Source of the DNA: DATLMR01 sp964615905
GTDB lineage: Bacteria > Acidobacteriota > Blastocatellia > UBA7656
DNA: 64,000 nucleotides
Direction of reading: 5' to 3'
Assembly (NCBI GenBank): GCA_964615905.1
Contig: CAZTUB010000019.1
Span: 62,001 to 126,000, forward strand
Numbering within the stretch: the first letter of the stretch is position 1; each line of letters begins with the position of its first letter. Under the pieces are notes generated by a model that ran no database searches, was not told the DNA's origin, and saw only the letters and a list, made by a program, of their open reading frames with translations. Positions 18,411-26,050 of this stretch are shown here, piece after piece. Position numbers and translations under genes: made by a program.

Positions 18411-19493
18411 ATGCTTATGCAGTCAGACATTCCATTCATGCCCGAACAGGGATCGACGATGGCCGGAGAGGTCGATGCGCTCTACCTTTCTTTAGTCGGG
18501 CTGACGCTGGTAATCTCGCTGGGGATCGCCGGGGCCATCGCGTATTTTGCGGTCAGATATCGCAGGCGTTCTCCCGACGAGGTGCCGCGACCCATTCACG
18601 GCTCGCTCAAGCTCGAAACCCTCTGGGCGGTCGTCCCTTTCCTGGTCTCGATGGGGATATTCGTCTGGGGGACAAGCCTCTTTTTCAGGATGTTTCACAA
18701 GCCGGCCGATCCGATTAACGTATACGCGGTGGGTAAGCAGTGGATGTGGAAGTTCCAGCACATAGACGGCCAGCGCGAGATAAACGAGCTGCACGTCCCC
18801 GTAGGCCGCCGCGTGATGCTGACGATGACGACCGAAGACGTGATTCACAGCTTCTTCGTCCCCGCATTTCGCGTAAAGGCGGACGTGGTCCCTGGGATGT
18901 ACTCGTATGTCTGGTTTGAAGCGACAAAGCCCGGCCGCTATCACCTTTTCTGCGCCGAGTACTGCGGCACGGAGCATTCAGGGATGATCGGGTCGGTCGT
19001 CGTGATGGACCCGACAGAGTACCAGACCTGGCTTTCGGGCGGTCGCACGGAAGGGTCGCTCGCGTCTTCGGGGCAGAAGCTTTTTCAGGACCTTGCCTGT
19101 AACACCTGCCATCGCGGCGGCGGCGAGCCGCAGGGGCGCGGCCCCTCGCTCGAAGGTCTGTTTGGCACGCAGGTCGAGCTGGCAAGCGGCCAGAGGGTCG
19201 TGGCCAACGAGGACTATATACGCGAGTCGATCCTCAACCCGCACGCAAAGACTGTCGCGGGCTACCAGCCGATCATGCCCACTTTCAAGGGGCTTGTCAG
19301 CGAAGAGCAGTTGATACAGCTCGTCGAATACATTCGCTCTATCGGCCCAAACGCGGGCGGGGCGTCGGCCCAGCCGGGCGCGGGCCCATCCCGGTCACAG
19401 GGCGCTGGTCAGCCCGGCGCGGGCGCAGAGCAACCGCCAAATCAACCCGAACGCGGCGTTCAGCCGCAGTCGCCTAACACACGCAGACCATAA
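18411..19493 (+). CDS. coxB: Cytochrome c oxidase subunit II with fused cytochrome c domain
   Basis: 360-residue subunit II of the caa3 kind. Two transmembrane helices (about 27-50 and 70-92) precede the cupredoxin domain with the CuA ligands: a histidine in VIHSFFVPAF, then CAEYCGTEHSGM. A cytochrome c domain with CNTCH (about residue 228) and a methionine in QPIMPTFKG follows. The last 45 residues form a Gly/Ala/Gln/Pro-rich tail. Fused haem c means that it may take electrons directly from the complex III cytochromes. The ribosome site is weak and the start nearly abuts the SCO stop. Confidence 0.95.
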   Translation: MLMQSDIPFMPEQGSTMAGEVDALYLSLVGLTLVISLGIAGAIAYFAVRYRRRSPDEVPRPIHGSLKLETLWAVVPFLVSMGIFVWGTSLFFRMFHKPADPINVYAVGKQWMWKFQHIDGQREINELHVPVGRRVMLTMTTEDVIHSFFVPAFRVKADVVPGMYSYVWFEATKPGRYHLFCAEYCGTEHSGMIGSVVVMDPTEYQTWLSGGRTEGSLASSGQKLFQDLACNTCHRGGGEPQGRGPSLEGLFGTQVELASGQRVVANEDYIRESILNPHAKTVAGYQPIMPTFKGLVSEEQLIQLVEYIRSIGPNAGGASAQPGAGPSRSQGAGQPGAGAEQPPNQPERGVQPQSPNTRRP

Positions 19494-19510
19494 CGGTGGA
19501 ATAGAGAATT

Positions 19511-21178
19511 ATGAGCACAGTAGCCGCACCCGTAGAGCCTCGCACTCATTACATAAACGCACGATACGGCGTGAAGTCGTGGCTGTTGACGGTCGACCAT
19601 AAGCGCATCGCGCTGCTTTATCTTGCGTCGATAACACTCTTCTTTTTCCTTGGCGGCGCGTTCGCCGTGCTGGTCCGCCTGGAGCTTATGACGCCGGAAG
19701 GCGACCTTGTGCAGGCAGAGACCTACAACCGGCTCTTTACCATGCACGGCATAGTGATGGTCTTTTTCTTCCTGATACCGGCCATCCCGGCGGTGCTCGG
19801 CAACTTCCTCGTGCCGATCATGATAGGGGCCAAGGACCTCGCCTTTCCCAGGATCAACCTGCTGAGCTGGTACGTCTACAACCTCGGCGCGACCTTCACG
19901 CTTGTGGCGATCATCGCGGGAGGGGTCGACACGGGGTGGACCTTCTACACGCCGCTCAGCACGAATTACGCCACAGGAAACGTCGTCTTGACCGGCGTGG
20001 GCATCTTCATCACGGGTTTTTCTTCGATCCTGACGGGGCTCAATTTCATCGTCACCATTCACACGATGCGCGCGCCGGGGATGACCTGGTTCAGGATGCC
20101 GCTGTTTTTATGGTCGAACTACGCGACCAGCCTGATTATGATCCTGGGCACCCCGGTCATCGCCATAACCGTTTTGCTCGTGGCGTTCGAGCGAGTGGTC
20201 GGCATAGGCATATTCAACCCCGCGCTCGGCGGCGACCCGATACTGTTCCAGCACCTGTTTTGGTTCTACTCGCACCCGGCCGTATACATCATGGTGCTGC
20301 CCGCGATGGGGGTCATAAGCGAGCTGGTCGCAACCTATTCAAGAAAGGCGATCTTCGGCTACAAGTTCGTGGCCTTCGCAAGCATCGCTATTGCGGTCTT
20401 CAGCTTTCTGGTCTGGGGCCATCACATGTTCGTCAGCGGCCAGTCGGTATACGCGGGGATGATCTTCTCTTTCCTGAGCTACGCGGTCGCTATCCCGTCG
20501 GCGGTCAAGGTCTTTAACTGGACGGCGACGCTTTACAAAGGGTCGATCTCTTACATGACGCCCATGCTCTACGCGATGGGGTTCATCGGGCTGTTTACGA
20601 TTGGCGGCATGACGGGGCTCTTTCTCGCCGCGCTCGGCCTCGACGTGCACGTGCACGACACGTACTTCATCGTCGCGCATTTTCATTACATCATGGTCGG
20701 CGGGACCGTGATGGCCTATCTCGGCGGGCTGCATTACTGGTGGCCCAAGCTCACGGGGCGGCTCTACCCGGAAGGCTGGGCGAGGTTTTCCGCGCTCGTC
20801 ATCTTCGTTGGGTTCAACCTGACGTTCTTCCCTCAATTTCTGGTCGGGTACCTCGGCATGCCCCGGCGCTATCACGCATACCCGCCTGAGTTCCAGGTCC
20901 TGAACGTCCTGAGCACGGCGGGCGCATCGATCCTCGGCGTGGGGCTGCTGATCCCCATGATCTATTTCATCTGGTCTATGCGTTACGGGCGGATAGCGGT
21001 CCCGAACCCGTGGGGCGCTGTGGGGCTGGAATGGATGATCACATCACCGCCGCCTACCGAAAACTTTGCCGAGACGCCGACCGTCACCTGGGAAGCTTAC
21101 GAGTTCCGGCCCGAAGAGGAGGCCGAAGTCATCGGGCTCACGAGCAAGCACGAGACGCCCGACAGGAGCACGAAGTAG
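19511..21178 (+). CDS. coxA: Cytochrome c oxidase subunit I, A2-type
   Basis: 555-residue, 12-helix haem-copper oxidase core. Conserved histidines for haem a and the binuclear centre are visible in NRLFTMHGIVMVFF, WFYSHPAVYIM, WGHHMFVSG, and VHDTYFIVAHFHYIMVG. In A1 oxidases the glutamate of HPEVY ends the D-channel; here it is alanine and the preceding residues are Tyr253-Ser254 (FYSHPAVY), the signature of A2-type enzymes. It therefore probably pumps protons with the YS variant. It lies 17 bases after coxB with GGTGGA upstream. Confidence 0.97.
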   Translation: MSTVAAPVEPRTHYINARYGVKSWLLTVDHKRIALLYLASITLFFFLGGAFAVLVRLELMTPEGDLVQAETYNRLFTMHGIVMVFFFLIPAIPAVLGNFLVPIMIGAKDLAFPRINLLSWYVYNLGATFTLVAIIAGGVDTGWTFYTPLSTNYATGNVVLTGVGIFITGFSSILTGLNFIVTIHTMRAPGMTWFRMPLFLWSNYATSLIMILGTPVIAITVLLVAFERVVGIGIFNPALGGDPILFQHLFWFYSHPAVYIMVLPAMGVISELVATYSRKAIFGYKFVAFASIAIAVFSFLVWGHHMFVSGQSVYAGMIFSFLSYAVAIPSAVKVFNWTATLYKGSISYMTPMLYAMGFIGLFTIGGMTGLFLAALGLDVHVHDTYFIVAHFHYIMVGGTVMAYLGGLHYWWPKLTGRLYPEGWARFSALVIFVGFNLTFFPQFLVGYLGMPRRYHAYPPEFQVLNVLSTAGASILGVGLLIPMIYFIWSMRYGRIAVPNPWGAVGLEWMITSPPPTENFAETPTVTWEAYEFRPEEEAEVIGLTSKHETPDRSTK

Positions 21179-21194
21179 ATAGGAGAGATTAAAA

Positions 21195-22052
21195 TTGGCT
21201 GATACTCATACCGCGCCGCATTCATCACATACTGCGCTCGCGCACCACTTCGACAACATGGAGCAGCAGCGCGAGGCGGGCACGCTTGGGATGTGGGCTT
21301 TTCTGATAACCGAGATCATGTTCTTCGGCGGCCTCTTCCTTGTGTACATACTCTATCGCTCGTATTACCCGAAGGAGTTCGCCGCCGGAAGCCACGAGCT
21401 TGACGTGTTGCTCGGCGGCATCAACACGGCGGTCCTGATCTGTAGCAGCTTGACTATGGCGCTGGCCGTATACTTTGCGCAGATCGGCTCGCGAAGGTTG
21501 CAGGTCATCTTTCTCGTATTGACCATGATCCTGGGCGCAGGGTTTTTAGGGATCAAGGCGGTCGAGTATAAAGCCAAGTTCGAGCATCACCTGTTCCCCG
21601 GTCAGGGCTTCAAGTGGGGCCACGACGAGGGCGGCCTTGAGCAGAAGGGCGGGTCTTACACAGCCGGCAGGCGGCCTGAGACTGTCGGAACCACGGGCAC
21701 GGGCCAGCCGCAGGGGCCGCCCGGCGAAGAGGCACAACCCAGACCCGAACAGACGCCCGCAAACGAGCCGAACGCCCCGTCGGGACCGAAGTACCCGGAG
21801 GTCCAGGGCGAAGGGATACAACCCGACAAGGTTCAGATGTTCTTCTGGATATACTTTGCGATGACGGGGCTGCACGCGCTCCACATGATAATCGGCCTGG
21901 GCATTATGGCGGTCCTGACCGTTATGGCGCATCGCGGGCGGTTTAGCCCCGAATACCACGCGCCGGTAGAGATTTCGGGTCTCTACTGGCACTTCGTCGA
22001 CATCGTGTGGATCTTCCTGTTCCCGCTCCTGTACCTTATCGGGAGACACTGA
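21195..22052 (+). CDS. coxC: Cytochrome c oxidase subunit III
   Basis: 285-residue membrane subunit. The first helices (GMWAFLITEIMFFGGLFLVY) and the last pair (LHALHMIIGLGIMAVL; YWHFVDIVWIFLFPLLYL) are typical of subunit III. Between helices four and five is an insertion of roughly 60 residues, rich in Gly, Pro, Gln and Glu (about 145-205), that common relatives lack. The start is TTG, preceded by AGGAGAG at 21181, and the gene begins 16 bases after coxA. Confidence 0.94.
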   Translation: MADTHTAPHSSHTALAHHFDNMEQQREAGTLGMWAFLITEIMFFGGLFLVYILYRSYYPKEFAAGSHELDVLLGGINTAVLICSSLTMALAVYFAQIGSRRLQVIFLVLTMILGAGFLGIKAVEYKAKFEHHLFPGQGFKWGHDEGGLEQKGGSYTAGRRPETVGTTGTGQPQGPPGEEAQPRPEQTPANEPNAPSGPKYPEVQGEGIQPDKVQMFFWIYFAMTGLHALHMIIGLGIMAVLTVMAHRGRFSPEYHAPVEISGLYWHFVDIVWIFLFPLLYLIGRH

Positions 22053-22063
22053 GAGAAGAGAGT

Positions 22064-22360
22064 ATGTCTGAACATATAGTTTCAAAAAAGGTCTACTACG
22101 CGATCTTCCTGACGCTTCTGGTGATGACGGGAATAACGGTCTGGGTGGCGTTTATCGACCTGGGCCCGCTCAACAACATCGTCGCCATGACGATTGCGGT
22201 CTTCAAGGCTACGCTCGTCGTGCTCTACTTCATGCACGTGCGCTATAGCTCGCGGCTGACCTGGGTATTCGTAGCGGCGGGATTCTTCTGGTTCGGCATC
22301 CTCATCGCGCTCACGTTGAGCGATTATTACAGCAGAGGGTGGCTGACGACCCCGCGTTGA
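22064..22360 (+). CDS. Cytochrome c oxidase subunit IV
   Basis: 98-residue protein with three transmembrane helices (AIFLTLLVMTGITVWVAF, then IVAMTIAVFKATLVVLYFMH, and VFVAAGFFWFGILIALTL). The FKATLVVLYFMHV motif is characteristic of the prokaryotic subunit IV family. It starts at ATG 22064 after GAGAGAAGAG; an in-frame start 57 bases earlier would overlap coxC and is less likely. It is the last gene of the respiratory operon. Confidence 0.92.
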   Translation: MSEHIVSKKVYYAIFLTLLVMTGITVWVAFIDLGPLNNIVAMTIAVFKATLVVLYFMHVRYSSRLTWVFVAAGFFWFGILIALTLSDYYSRGWLTTPR

Positions 22361-22606
22361 GGCGTCCCCGCCTTTCAGCTCGCGTCTGCTGCTTTGATAG
22401 ACGCCGGGGTCGGAACCGTTTAGAATAATGGCAGTGGACTTTTTGTGAACTCGATGGCCGCGCGTTTCAACCCGGCCCGTAATCATGCGACCTGCGCCAT
22501 CTCTCTTTCAATCCTGCGAGCGCGCATCAATCCATTCATACTCTTGCGGCTCCGCAACCGGGTAAGAGCCAGCTGAAACGCGCTTCAAACTCTGGAGGTA
22601 TACGCG

Positions 22607-23251
22607 ATGACGGACCAAAAGACATATCAACCCAAACAGTTCAACCTGAGCAGCCTTAACGGCATCTCGGATCAGACGCTTGAGATGCACTTCAAGCTTT
22701 ACGAAGGGTATGTCAAAGAGACGAACCGGCTGACCGAAAAGATCACCGAGATTCTCAAAGACGGCAAAGTGGACCACGAAGAGATGCCCGCTTACTCCGA
22801 GCTTACGCGCCGCCTCGGCTTCGAGTACAACGGCATGGTTCTGCACGAGTACTATTTCGGCAACATGAAGATGGAGGGCGCGGGCGATCCTGAGTCGAGC
22901 TCACAGTTTTTCAAATCCGCCGAATCGGCATTTGGCAGCTACGATCTCTGGAAGGCCGATTTCATGAGCATCGGCAAGATGCGCGGGGTGGGCTGGGCGA
23001 TCTGCTACCAGGACCCGACAAACGGCAACCTGTCAAACCACTGGGTCACCCTCCACGAAGTCGGAAACGTAGCCGGGTTCACGCCCGTCCTCGTTATGGA
23101 CGTGTGGGAGCACGCATTCTTGCTCGACTACAAACCCGCGGAGCGGCCCAAATACATCGAGGCGTTCTTCTCCAACATAGATTGGAACGCAGTCGAAGCT
23201 CGCTTAAAGACAGGCGACGAGGCGAGACGCACGTCTACAGGCAACCGTTAA
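22607..23251 (+). CDS. Iron/manganese superoxide dismutase family protein
   Basis: 214-residue protein of the Fe/Mn SOD family, which converts superoxide to peroxide and oxygen. Metal ligands can be placed: His in LEMHFKLYEGYV, His in MVLHEYYFGNM, and Asp and His in VMDVWEHAFLLDY. The FGSYDLWKADF and GVGWAICYQDP blocks match, but HFKLYEGYVKETN replaces the usual HHxxY segment, so this is a diverged branch of the family. No signal peptide, hence cytoplasmic. GGAGG lies ten bases before ATG. A terminator follows. Confidence 0.87.
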   Translation: MTDQKTYQPKQFNLSSLNGISDQTLEMHFKLYEGYVKETNRLTEKITEILKDGKVDHEEMPAYSELTRRLGFEYNGMVLHEYYFGNMKMEGAGDPESSSQFFKSAESAFGSYDLWKADFMSIGKMRGVGWAICYQDPTNGNLSNHWVTLHEVGNVAGFTPVLVMDVWEHAFLLDYKPAERPKYIEAFFSNIDWNAVEARLKTGDEARRTSTGNR

Positions 23252-23270
23252 CCCGCTGCCGTCAAACGAC

Positions 23271-23308
23271 AACTAAAAAGGGCACCTCGAAGTGTGCCCT
23301 TTTTAGTT
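23271..23308 (+). terminator. Rho-independent terminator after the SOD gene
   Basis: A 15-bp perfect stem (left arm AACTAAAAAGGGCAC) with an eight-base loop; the right arm ends in CCCTTTTTAGTT, giving the T-run on the plus strand. The A-run on the left means it can also stop transcription from the minus-strand side. Confidence 0.9.
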
Positions 23309-23348
23309 AACTGCGTAGCCGCATTAAGAGACGTTTGCGGATAACCGC

Positions 23349-25079
23349 TTAGTGAGCCGCGTTCAAATCTTTGCGACCAAGCTGCGAAAGGCAGGGCGAG
23401 TTCACAAGCTCGTCCAGGTCGAGCGCGCGCCGCTCCAGATCGCCGAAATGGCGGGTGGGAGTTCCGTCGGCCGGGTCGGCCAGGTCGAAACCCGTCAGGA
23501 ACCTTGACAGCACGGCTTCGGTCCCGAAAAAAGCCGGTAGCACGTGCTGGAACGGCGTCTCTGTCTCGCCCAGGTGGCAGCCGTTACAAGTCTGAAGCGA
23601 GAAGATATGTCTCGCCTGCCGGTTTGCTATCCCGCTGCCTGTGGTGCTGTTCCAGACCGAATCGCCGACGATTGAGGAACCCGCCAAAAAGCTCTGGCCC
23701 TGGAACGCCATCGGCAGCACGTCGAGTTGCGCGACAAGCTCGGCTTCGTTTTCATTTATGTAATCGGCAAGCAACTGCGAGCGATTCAAACTGTCACTGG
23801 GCGTTTGCGCGACGACGACCTGCTGAAATTGGCCTTGCTCCGACAGCTTGAACTCGCGCAGCTCCCACGAGGGGCCGAGCCTGATTTCGTTCGTCCTGAT
23901 ACGGTTCAACGCGCTGCCGTTCGGTTTCGACGGGTCCGCGCCCGCCGTGACGAACTGCTCGGTTATCTTTTCAAGCGCCGCGTTGTACTCGGCCGAGCCG
24001 ACCTCAAGCGCGCTCAAGTCGAACCACTCTTTCGCCCACGTTTTGACCTCGGCGCACCCGTTTCGCTTTATTCCGTACTCAAGGATGATCGTAAACTGTT
24101 GCGGCTCGCAGAGCTGACCCATCAACCCGAACACGAACCGGGCCTCGCCCGCGTTGTTGCCCCCGGCCAGCACGTCCGAGCGCAGATCGACCCTGTTAAC
24201 TATCGCAAGCAGCTTGAACGGGGCCCTTGCTAGGTCGAGCGCGCCCGACGAGAGCCTTGGCCAGTTATTGAGGACAACGCTTTTGATATTTGCGCGTTTC
24301 GGGACCACAAGGCCGTTTATGGTCTGGTCTTTGGTCCATATCTTGAGCCACCTTTTTACAAGCTTGACGGGTTTTACACTGGTCGCGGACTGGTTGGCGA
24401 TCTCCCGCACAATATGACCGAAGGTCCATTTGCCCATCTGCGTCCCTTCGCCGGTGCAGGGGTTGAAAGTCCGCGTGGGGTCTTCGACCACTTTCAAGTC
24501 TGTGATAAGCAGCGACCGCGCAGGGTCAACCGCGTCGCTTGAGCCGAGCGGCATCAACGACGCGCTGCCGTCCGCCTCTCGCTCGGCGGCGGTAAGCCGC
24601 GCCAGGTTCTGCTCGATGATTCTCTCTCGCCCTCGAAAAACCGGGATCACCGGAGCGCGGCCGAGCTTCTGCTGCAATGCGCGTATGCGGTCGCGGTTGG
24701 AGCTTAGCTCTTGAAAGTCGAAGTCGATCACGGCCGAAAATGTCCCGTCTCCCGCCGCCAGGTCGCCTCGGAGGCCGTCGTCTCTAAGCGCGATCTCGCG
24801 CCCGTCGAGGTCGATGTTGTAATGCGCGCTCGGTCCGGCCGTTTGCTCGAACCGCGCGGTCAGCAGCGCGTTTCCCTCGGAAGTGGGCTCAGCCAGCGGA
24901 CGCGCCCACAGCGCTTCGGCTTTAGGTAGACGGTTGCGAGCGGCCGGGTTTTCATTGGAGGAAGGTGAATCGGGGGTTTTTCTGTCGGCTCTGAAACCCT
25001 GGACGACCACGCCAAGCGCCAGTGCCAGTGCCAGACATAGTACCAGGCGGCGTAAGATAAGCGATCTTCGATTTTTCAT
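23349..25079 (-). CDS. Secreted protein with C-terminal CxxCH motif
   Basis: 576-residue exported protein. The start at 25079 (MKNRRSLILRRL) is preferred because GGGAGG lies just upstream and a signal sequence (LCLALALALGVVVQGF) follows; a start 15 codons earlier is possible. The region DDGLRGDLAAGDGTFSA near residue 120 looks like a calcium-binding beta-domain turn. About residue 500 is TCNGCHLGETETPFQH, one haem-binding CxxCH site, followed by conserved LPAFFGTEAVLSRFLTG. It may be a monohaem secreted protein of unknown substrate. It is convergent with the SOD gene across a shared terminator. Confidence 0.75.
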   Translation of the reverse strand: MKNRRSLILRRLVLCLALALALGVVVQGFRADRKTPDSPSSNENPAARNRLPKAEALWARPLAEPTSEGNALLTARFEQTAGPSAHYNIDLDGREIALRDDGLRGDLAAGDGTFSAVIDFDFQELSSNRDRIRALQQKLGRAPVIPVFRGRERIIEQNLARLTAAEREADGSASLMPLGSSDAVDPARSLLITDLKVVEDPTRTFNPCTGEGTQMGKWTFGHIVREIANQSATSVKPVKLVKRWLKIWTKDQTINGLVVPKRANIKSVVLNNWPRLSSGALDLARAPFKLLAIVNRVDLRSDVLAGGNNAGEARFVFGLMGQLCEPQQFTIILEYGIKRNGCAEVKTWAKEWFDLSALEVGSAEYNAALEKITEQFVTAGADPSKPNGSALNRIRTNEIRLGPSWELREFKLSEQGQFQQVVVAQTPSDSLNRSQLLADYINENEAELVAQLDVLPMAFQGQSFLAGSSIVGDSVWNSTTGSGIANRQARHIFSLQTCNGCHLGETETPFQHVLPAFFGTEAVLSRFLTGFDLADPADGTPTRHFGDLERRALDLDELVNSPCLSQLGRKDLNAAH

Positions 25080-25519
25080 ACTGCCTCCCACTACTATCTT
25101 GAAAGTTGCTGCCCCTTTGTTCATTCGGTTCGTGGTTTTCGTCTTCAGACGTTTAAGACTGCCAGTACTTTATCATGACCCTGCGGGGTTTGAAACACCA
25201 GGTTGCGACCAGATTGACAACGGAGAAAACGCCTCCGGGCCGGATTTGTTCTCGGTGTCGCGGCCCTCTCCGGTTGCGAAATTTACAAATGCTTACCCGC
25301 CACTTGACTCCAGGTTCCTACATCTATAGACGAGAATGGAGCAACTTTCGATTCCTGCGCAGAAAATACGGCCAACTGGGCGGCGGCTGGGATTTTTTTA
25401 GAAATTCTTGTAGACTGTCATTTTAATAGAACACGGATGACCCCGATTGTGAGTTACATCAAATTTTTGCGCCACGGACAACCGGCGTCCGAGACGCTGT
25501 AGGTTTGTATATCGAAAAG
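25080..25519. other. Divergent intergenic region before the Mo-hydroxylase operon
   Basis: About 440 bases with no supported gene. It must hold the promoters of the secreted CxxCH gene (minus) and of the three-gene hydroxylase operon (plus). The best plus-strand candidate is TTGACT at 25304-25309 with TATAGA at 25325-25330, but the spacing is only 15. The region is AT-richer than the flanks. Confidence 0.45.
25304..25330 (+). promoter_or_regulatory. Possible promoter of the Mo-hydroxylase operon
   Basis: TTGACT and TATAGA boxes, each close to consensus, but separated by 15 rather than 17 bases. It lies about 190 bases before the first gene, so a long leader would be implied. Confidence 0.3.
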
Positions 25520-26050
25520 ATGGCTGAAACACGAAAGCAAAAAGCGCACCTGCAATTCATATTAAACGGCGAAGAGGCCGAGGTCGCGTTCGCCCCGCAC
25601 AAGACGCTGCTTGAGGTCTTGCGCGAAGACCTGGCGCTCACCGGGACCAAACACGGCTGCGAGCTTGGCGAATGCGGCGTCTGCACGGTGCTGGTCGACG
25701 GCCTGCCCGTTCTGTCCTGCCTCACGCTTGGGCTCGACATCGAAGGCCGCGAGGTCACGTCGATAGAGGGGCTTGCGGAAGGCAGCCGCCTTCACCCGCT
25801 GCAAGAGACGTTCGCCGACCTCGGCGCTGCCCAGTGCGGGTACTGCACGCCCGGTTTTCTGCTCACGGCAAAAGAGCTGCTCGAAAAGAACGCCGCCCCC
25901 ACGCGTGACGAGATCAAAGACGCGCTCGCCGGAAACCTCTGCCGCTGCACCGGCTATCTGAAGATTTACGAGGCCGTCGAGCTGGCCGCCGCTCGCCTTC
26001 GCGGCGAAGAGGCCGAGCCCGCCAGAGAGACTGTTTATGGCTACGAATAA
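25520..26050 (+). CDS. hcrC: 2Fe-2S subunit of a molybdenum hydroxylase (HcrC-like)
   Basis: 176-residue small subunit of a xanthine-oxidase-family enzyme. It carries two [2Fe-2S] clusters: the plant-ferredoxin type in CELGECGVCTVLVDG with a fourth Cys in LSCLTL, and the helical type in CGYCTPGFLL with NLCRCTGYLKI. It moves electrons between the FAD subunit and the molybdenum subunit. ATG 25520 is chosen; TTG 25505 would add five residues. It overlaps the next gene by 14 bases. The HcrC label rests on the operon partner with an extra cluster. Confidence 0.88.
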   Translation: MAETRKQKAHLQFILNGEEAEVAFAPHKTLLEVLREDLALTGTKHGCELGECGVCTVLVDGLPVLSCLTLGLDIEGREVTSIEGLAEGSRLHPLQETFADLGAAQCGYCTPGFLLTAKELLEKNAAPTRDEIKDALAGNLCRCTGYLKIYEAVELAAARLRGEEAEPARETVYGYE

